Assembly: GCF_900156375.1 (NCBI RefSeq)
Contig: NZ_FTNK01000009.1
Location: 186,001 to 250,000, forward strand
Direction of reading: 5' to 3'
Source of the DNA: Paenibacillus macquariensis
GTDB lineage: Bacteria > Bacillota > Bacilli > Paenibacillales > Paenibacillaceae
Length of the DNA stretch: 64,000 nucleotides
In this document: piece after piece, positions 61,375 through 64,000 of the stretch
Layout of the letters: every line of letters begins with the position of its first letter
Numbering within the stretch: position 1 is the first letter of the stretch
Notes under the pieces: generated by a model
Databases searched by the model: none
Seen by the model: the letters and a program-made list of their open reading frames with translations, nothing else
Told to the model about the DNA's origin: nothing
Position numbers and translations under genes: made by a program

Positions 61375-62865
61375 TTAATGCGAAATCATCGTTTTTACGT
61401 CTGGCATTTCGTCATCTGCAAGCTCATCTCCTGGGTTAACACGAGGTTTGCGTAAGAATATGGTTAGCACAAGTCCTGCAACAGCGACACATGCTGTAAT
61501 GAAGAATGTATCAGCAAATGCCGCAGTCGAGCTGGCTTGCATATTCCCTGCTGTCTCGGGAGCGGACATGTAATGGACGATCTGTGAAGTTAAGTACCCA
61601 GTTAATCCAGCGATAGCAAATGATGTAACGACTTGTTGTGTAGCTGAAGTGAGCGGCGTTACCCGATTTACGAGTTTACGTGGAGCTGAATTTAGGATGT
61701 GTGTATTGAGTGGCATCATCGTAAGCCCCATGCCTGCACCCATAAATACAAGTGGAAGTATAATCATAGACATAGCTGTATCAACAGTAATCTGAGAGAA
61801 TAGGAATAGGGCCGTCGATACTAGTGTTAGACCTGCCAGTAGAAGTGGACGGGCGCCCCACTTATCGAACATTTTACCTCCAAATGGCATCAAGACCATG
61901 GATGCAAGAGCTTGAGCGAGCGTGGTAAACCCACTTTCAAGCGGCGTAAATCCTCTAACATTTTGTAAATATAGAGGAATCATAAGAATGGCACCGAACA
62001 TAGCGACCTGTGTGATCCAAGACAAGATTACACCTCTTGTGAAGTCAGAAGAAGCAAAGACACGAAGTTCTAGTAAAGGTTCCTTCTGCTTAAGCTCTAC
62101 GATAATGAATAGGATGAGGGCAACCCCACCAACGATCAATCCTGTTAATGTACTTCTGGATGTCCAGCTAGTTCCGGCTTCACTTACACCATAAGCTAAC
62201 ATGGCGAATGCGATCGGAGCGAGGATGATTCCAAAAATATCGAGTGAAGGTACCTTTTTACTCTCAAATGAAGGTAAGAACTTAATCCCTACAATAACAG
62301 CAACAATCCCGATCGGTACGTTAATAATGAAGATCCAATGCCATGATGCGATATCGATCAGCCAACCTGACAATATGGGTCCTGAGGCAGGAGCTAGTAA
62401 CATGGGAATACCAAGCATACCCATAACGGAACCTCTCTTGTCAGGAGGAGCAAGTTTGAAGACCATAGCCATTCCGATGGGAGCGACCATACCGCCACCA
62501 AGCCCTTGAATGACTCGGAAAATGATGAGTTGTTCTGAGGTTTGAGCCAGAGAGCAAAGAATGGATCCGAATGTAAATAAGGCTATCGTGATGACGAAGA
62601 TCTTCTTAGCCCCGAACTTATCTGTCATCCAGCCAGCCAGTGGGATAACGGCCGATAATGCTAGCATATATCCGGTAATCGTCCATTGAATTGTCTTTAA
62701 TTCTGTCCCGAAATACGCTTGTAAGTTCGGAATAGCCACATTGATAACGGTACTATCAAGGATGACCATAATCATGCCTAGGATAACAGCCATGAGGGGT
62801 GCGATAATTGTCTTTATAGAAAACTCAGTGTTTACAGGTGCACTTGCTGCGGTTTGTAATGCCAT
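61375..62865 (-). CDS. DHA2-family MFS multidrug exporter (EmrB/QacA type)
   Basis: The 496-residue protein has 14 predicted helices. It shows MVILDSTVINVAIPNLQAYF (motif D1), TGYMLALSAVIPLAGWMTDKFGAKKIF (motif A), FRVIQGLGGGMVAPIGMAMV (motif B) and LLAPASGPILSGWLIDIASW (motif C, antiporter). These are the EmrB/QacA hallmarks. It is divergent from a TetR-family gene with a palindromic operator candidate between them, the usual layout of an inducible exporter and its repressor. Confidence 0.88.
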   Translation of the reverse strand: MALQTAASAPVNTEFSIKTIIAPLMAVILGMIMVILDSTVINVAIPNLQAYFGTELKTIQWTITGYMLALSAVIPLAGWMTDKFGAKKIFVITIALFTFGSILCSLAQTSEQLIIFRVIQGLGGGMVAPIGMAMVFKLAPPDKRGSVMGMLGIPMLLAPASGPILSGWLIDIASWHWIFIINVPIGIVAVIVGIKFLPSFESKKVPSLDIFGIILAPIAFAMLAYGVSEAGTSWTSRSTLTGLIVGGVALILFIIVELKQKEPLLELRVFASSDFTRGVILSWITQVAMFGAILMIPLYLQNVRGFTPLESGFTTLAQALASMVLMPFGGKMFDKWGARPLLLAGLTLVSTALFLFSQITVDTAMSMIILPLVFMGAGMGLTMMPLNTHILNSAPRKLVNRVTPLTSATQQVVTSFAIAGLTGYLTSQIVHYMSAPETAGNMQASSTAAFADTFFITACVAVAGLVLTIFLRKPRVNPGDELADDEMPDVKTMISH

Positions 62866-62958
62866 TCAGTTATCTCTCTCCCATTCTCCATTGAATTACT
62901 TTGTGATATATATAGAATGGAATCGATGTAATCTCATCAACTCCATAGGTTTGATATC

Positions 62959-63022
62959 TTGACGTTAAATCACTTAGTATGTACTATTGACCGTATAGTT
63001 TTCTATAAAACTCATGGGTCAA
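62959..63022 (+). promoter_or_regulatory. Promoter and nested palindromic operator upstream of the TetR gene
   Basis: TTGACG (62959-62964), a 17-bp spacer and TACTAT (62982-62987) form a sigma-A promoter reading toward the TetR gene. Directly after it lies a dyad: TTGACC (62987) with GGTCAA (63017-63022), enclosing AGTTTT (62997) with AAAACT (63007-63012). Both pairs share the same centre, at 63004.5. This fits a TetR dimer-of-dimers site that would block the TetR promoter and possibly the exporter promoter on the other strand. Confidence 0.6.
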
Positions 63023-63088
63023 AACATATACTAAATTTTACTCAAATTTTAAATAAAGTCAATTTATTTCTTGAAAAGAGGATGCGAA

Positions 63089-64000
63089 TTGAGCGTAATA
63101 AAGCAGAAAATATTAGATTCAGCCATGCGATTTTTTTTGGAAAAAGGGTATCTTGCTACATCCATACAGAATATTGCAGATGACTGTGGCGTCGCCAAAG
63201 GTTCTTTGTATAACATCTTTAGCTCTAAGGAAGATTTACTAATTGAAGTCTTGATGATGCAACAACAGAAATTGACTGAACAAATTAGAAATATTCGAAT
63301 AGATCAGACACTCTCCCTAGAGGAAGTGTTTATTCTTGAGACGGAATGTCAGATTGGGTTCTTTCTAGACAACAGTTTTATTATGCAGGAACTGAAGAAA
63401 TTAACGTTGCCTGATGGGAAGATTGCACCTTTTTTATTTCGACTAAGGGCTAATCTTCTGAATTATAATCGAGAGAGTCTCTTGCGTGTATTTGGCGAGG
63501 GGATAGAACCTAATATATGGGATCTCGTGATGATTTATAATGGAATTATGCGAGAGTTTATTTTCTTATTCATTTTTGAGAAAAAGTCTCTTAATGCTCG
63601 GAATATGGCGGAATTTGTCGTTCAGTGTATGGAGGATATGACGACGAATATGCAAGTAAGAATAAGACCAGCCTTATTACAAGATTCAGACATGAGTGAA
63701 TATATACATTATGGGCTGAAAGGGGAACAAGTTCCTGATGTTACACAAATAAGTGATCTAATTCAGCAGGTAATGTCTACGATTAAGGAACTTGCTATAA
63801 CGAACTCTGAGAAGACAGAACTTCAGGAAGCTACCCAACTTCTGCAAGAGGAACTGGCATGTGAACAACCGAAAGTCGTATTGATTCGTGCGCTCATTGG
63901 ATTGTTGGAGAAACAGGATGGACTTAGAGATATGATTCGGCAATTGGACAAACTCGTAATGAATAATATGAAGAAAGAAATGAAATGTAGGATGTTTGAA
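63089..64000 (+). CDS. TetR/AcrR-family repressor, open at the right edge
   Basis: The start is TTG 63089 with GAGG 7 nt upstream. The frame is open to the last base, so the end lies outside the window; 304 codons are visible. Residues 1-55 are the TetR helix-turn-helix: IKQKILDSAMRFFLEKGYLA, TSIQNIADDCGVAKGSLYNIF and SSKEDLL. The ligand domain that follows is all-helical. At 304+ residues it is longer than the usual 190-220, with an extra C-terminal helical part rich in Gln and Glu. It is probably the repressor of the divergent exporter. Confidence 0.85.
   Translation, partial: MSVIKQKILDSAMRFFLEKGYLATSIQNIADDCGVAKGSLYNIFSSKEDLLIEVLMMQQQKLTEQIRNIRIDQTLSLEEVFILETECQIGFFLDNSFIMQELKKLTLPDGKIAPFLFRLRANLLNYNRESLLRVFGEGIEPNIWDLVMIYNGIMREFIFLFIFEKKSLNARNMAEFVVQCMEDMTTNMQVRIRPALLQDSDMSEYIHYGLKGEQVPDVTQISDLIQQVMSTIKELAITNSEKTELQEATQLLQEELACEQPKVVLIRALIGLLEKQDGLRDMIRQLDKLVMNNMKKEMKCRMFE

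Noticed and set aside
1..64000. Mobile elements, prophage, tRNA or rRNA genes
   Set aside because: No transposase, integrase, phage structural gene, terminal repeats or RNA gene pattern was found by reading both strands. Very small RNAs could still be missed.

Overview
The window looks like chromosomal DNA of a Paenibacillus-type Bacillota. The signs are low-to-moderate GC, strong AGGAGG-type ribosome binding sites with occasional TTG/GTG starts, SLH-anchored surface proteins, the Bacillus-type sigV/rsiV/oatA set, and compact intrinsic terminators after most transcription units. I see no rRNA, tRNA, CRISPR, prophage or insertion sequence.

Layout. 1-9.4 kb: the tail of a type II NADH dehydrogenase, a small membrane protein, a GreA-type factor, an amidohydrolase plus a very large GNAT fusion (minus strand), an overlapping guanylate-kinase-like/dGTPase pair, and an SgrR-type regulator. 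9.4-24.6 kb: mostly housekeeping and poorly characterised genes, namely DUF4173, a methyltransferase, a DbpA/YxiN RNA helicase, an SNase-like lipoprotein, a DUF2339/DUF3999 membrane pair, an NSS sodium symporter, an exported FAD oxidoreductase, an MBL-fold hydrolase, a Trm11-like methyltransferase and a small duplicated-helix protein. 24.7-29.5 kb (minus strand): a lysozyme/envelope stress island made of oatA, sigV, rsiV and a secreted four-repeat protein, with three similar ECF-type promoters, one each ahead of oatA, sigV and the repeat protein.

29.6-57.9 kb is the centre of interest, a roughly 28 kb phosphonate island on the plus strand. The first half holds phnX-phnW (2-aminoethylphosphonate to phosphate), a complete AEP-type ABC transporter, a DeoR-family regulator, the C-P lyase genes phnGHIJKLM and a PHP-domain phosphodiesterase that plausibly replaces PhnP/PhnN. 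The second half holds a paralogous AEP-type transporter, two giant SLH-anchored surface proteins (a LamG/Ig-like protein and a DUF2341/LamG/metallophosphoesterase/Ig-like protein) and a second DeoR-family regulator. Four promoters in the island carry three or four TTNA(C/T)A-like repeats at exact 11-bp spacing. In each, a -10-like hexamer lies exactly 15 nt after the start of the last repeat, which is the layout expected of PhoP (phosphate starvation) boxes. A-rich AAACAA repeats sit just upstream and may be DeoR-family operators. My reading is a phosphate-starvation-induced system. It would bind phosphorylated or phosphonylated polymers at the cell surface, cut them with an anchored phosphoesterase, import the products by dedicated ABC transporters and release phosphate by PhnWX or C-P lyase.

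58-64 kb: a HAD hydrolase, two DHA2-type MFS exporters, a divergent LysR regulator, and a TetR-family regulator that runs off the right edge and has a nested palindromic operator candidate in front of it.
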